From Polynucleobacter necessarius (GTDB taxonomy: Bacteria > Pseudomonadota > Gammaproteobacteria > Burkholderiales > Burkholderiaceae), in NCBI RefSeq assembly GCF_900095215.1, contig NZ_LT606949.1, forward strand, positions 1,400,690 through 1,464,689: a DNA stretch of 64,000 nucleotides, given 5' to 3'. The translations under genes and the position numbers were made by a program. Positions 62,740 through 64,000 of this stretch are shown piece by piece. Under the pieces are notes generated by a model that saw only the letters and a list, made by a program, of their open reading frames with translations, did no database searches and was not told the origin of the DNA. Numbering within the stretch: position 1 is the first letter of the stretch; each line of letters starts with the position of its first letter.

Positions 62740-64000
62740 TTATTGATAGTTCTCGTATATTGAAGGTGGTATAGGCTTGGAAGTAGGCATATATCCAGGA
62801 ACATTTAGCTTCATGATATCAACTGGATTGCTTCCAGCGCTACCAAAGCCCCTAAATTCGACCTGGAAGAGTACCTGGGTGGTGGTTATTTGGGAAGTAT
62901 GCAAGACTTGAGAATAGGCGCCGCGAAAAGTCCAGCAATCTCTGCTCCACTCCAAAGCAACCAGCGCATTCAGAGTCTTGGCAGTTAAGGCGTCGTATCC
63001 CCAGCGACCCAAAACAGAAATTTCCCGAGTAATAGGCCATTGACCTGAAATATTGTATTGATCCATAGTAGTTGCCGCTGGAACAAAGGTTTGATTATTT
63101 TGAATAGATGCCTGAACTGGAGGTGACCAAACATTGCGGTATCCGAAATGCAAACTTCTGCCCTGAGTTGGGCGCCAACTACCACCAACCGTAGTCCGAA
63201 CAAAGCGATTCAATTGTGTGTTGTATTGACCAAAGACGTCAGCGCTAAAGTTGCCAAGCAATCGCACAGAACCAGAGACTAAGGCATCAGAATAAGTTGT
63301 TGGATTCAGAATGTTGCCATTTAATCCAACCTTCTGACCAGTGAACTGCTGCTTCTGAGCAAGTGTTACGTTAGCGCGCTCAGCTCCAGTATTCGCCTCG
63401 ATCATGCGACTTGTGATGCCAAGAGTGACCGCATTGTTATCCGCTATACGGTCATTACCGATAAAAGTATTTTCACTAAAGATTTGGGCAACACCAAAGC
63501 CCGCATCCGCTGTATCGAACAATGGTGTCTGCGCTTGACTTTGATACGGTGTGTAAACATAGAAAGCGCGAGACTCCATAGTCAACAACATATCTCGACC
63601 AAAAAAACCTTTTAACTCAGTAGCGTCTCTTTCAAATGCCAATCCAAAATCCAAGCTAAAGGTTGGGATAGTAAATCCTTGTGCAACTGGAGCCCCGGCC
63701 GCTACAAATGGAGTGGCGTTGTACATATTTGACTGAAAACTCAACTTTGGAGTGAGGTAATAACCTGGAGTCACTTTCGGCAGAGCTAGAGCCCCTTTGA
63801 CCACCGTTCTATCGGCTTGACTGTATACGCCTGGAGCAGTAGCAGCCACATTACCTGCAATGTTATGTGCGAATCGAGTGTAATCGGCGGAAAAAGTAGT
63901 GGCAGCACCCGTCGGTAGAGTGAGATACTTTCCACTGGTGCCAGCTACGGCTGGTGTAAGTCTATTGTTATATACAGCAGTGATATTTGGTAATATGTTA
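62740..64000 (-). CDS. lptD: LPS-assembly protein LptD, C-terminal part (5' end outside window)
   Basis: LptD is the outer-membrane beta-barrel that inserts LPS. About 419 C-terminal residues are visible and the frame stays open to the window edge, starting NILPNITAVYNNRLTPAV. Beta-barrel character is clear, with alternating hydrophobic strands and aromatic turns (LHFGYRNVWSPPVQASIQNN, WPITREISVLGRWGYDALTA). The late Cys in ALEWSRDCWTFRGAYSQ fits one of the C-terminal disulfide cysteines, though only one Cys is seen in this part. The stop overlaps the alternative surA start. surA, pdxA and rsmA follow in the conserved order. Confidence 0.93.
   Translation of the reverse strand, partial: NILPNITAVYNNRLTPAVAGTSGKYLTLPTGAATTFSADYTRFAHNIAGNVAATAPGVYSQADRTVVKGALALPKVTPGYYLTPKLSFQSNMYNATPFVAAGAPVAQGFTIPTFSLDFGLAFERDATELKGFFGRDMLLTMESRAFYVYTPYQSQAQTPLFDTADAGFGVAQIFSENTFIGNDRIADNNAVTLGITSRMIEANTGAERANVTLAQKQQFTGQKVGLNGNILNPTTYSDALVSGSVRLLGNFSADVFGQYNTQLNRFVRTTVGGSWRPTQGRSLHFGYRNVWSPPVQASIQNNQTFVPAATTMDQYNISGQWPITREISVLGRWGYDALTAKTLNALVALEWSRDCWTFRGAYSQVLHTSQITTTQVLFQVEFRGFGSAGSNPVDIMKLNVPGYMPTSKPIPPSIYENYQ

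Overview
The window reads as a chromosomal segment of a betaproteobacterium of the Burkholderiales. It is most like Polynucleobacter, and the amount of gene decay fits a host-restricted, genome-reducing member such as the ciliate endosymbiont P. necessarius. That name is an inference from conserved gene neighbourhoods (pgk-pyk-fba-purC-purE-purK, recA-recX, lptD-surA-pdxA-ksgA, miaB-ybeY-corC-lnt-glyQS-gmhB-plsC), from protein character and from the pseudogenes. No search was run. I see no insertion sequence, prophage, CRISPR array or rRNA; there is one tRNA gene.

Layout. 1-8.1 kb: secF 3' end, waaA-purB (minus), a GST-like gene, mnmA (minus) and the split transhydrogenase operon pntAA-pntAB-pntB. 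8.2-10.4 kb: groES-groEL (minus) with a complete CIRCE operator and promoter. 10.5-14.4 kb: a decayed EAL / LuxR-type regulator / hybrid sensor kinase cluster resembling BvgR-BvgA-BvgS. 14.4-16 kb: broken dacB. 15.9-23.5 kb (minus): tsaC/sua5, purK, purE, purC, fba, pyk, pgk. 23.7-27 kb: ilvE, a zinc-finger protein, waaF and two broken small genes. 27-33.5 kb (mostly minus): BepA-like M48 protease, truncated moaC, broken hydrolase lipoprotein, a pilin, a TerC-family gene and sucD-sucC. 33.7-35.6 kb (minus): recX, recA with a LexA box, tRNA-Met(CAU). 35.8-49 kb: the accessory and most decayed part, with wrecked ydiJ-like oxidase, two unrecognised periplasmic remnants, MOSC protein, MHS transporter, gamma-glutamyltransferase, gamma-carbonic anhydrase, amtB, a Rap1a/Tai immunity gene and a glycine-zipper lipoprotein, among intact TRIC, maiA-like, AEC, OsmC and rhodanese genes. 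49.5-59.5 kb (plus): putative Na+/H+ antiporter, then miaB-ybeY-corC-lnt-glyQ-glyS-gmhB-plsC. 59.5-64 kb (minus): rsmA, pdxA, surA, lptD (cut by the edge).

How it fits together. Genes for translation, purines, glycolysis, TCA, lipid A/LPS core, outer-membrane assembly and DNA repair are open. Genes for sensing the environment, nutrient uptake, peptidoglycan trimming, molybdopterin synthesis, 2-hydroxyacid oxidation and immunity carry frameshifts or stops. Most frameshifts are one-base changes in short A or T runs. In-frame stops are of all three kinds, which argues against a reassigned stop codon. I did not find a novel system. The points most worth a second look are the decayed Bvg-like locus with a motif-less EAL domain and a changed kinase N-box, the tsaC/sua5 gene with an early stop and changed core motif, the NtrC-type palindrome left upstream of a dead amtB, the absence of phoH between miaB and ybeY, and a strong hairpin encoded within the 5' end of recX.
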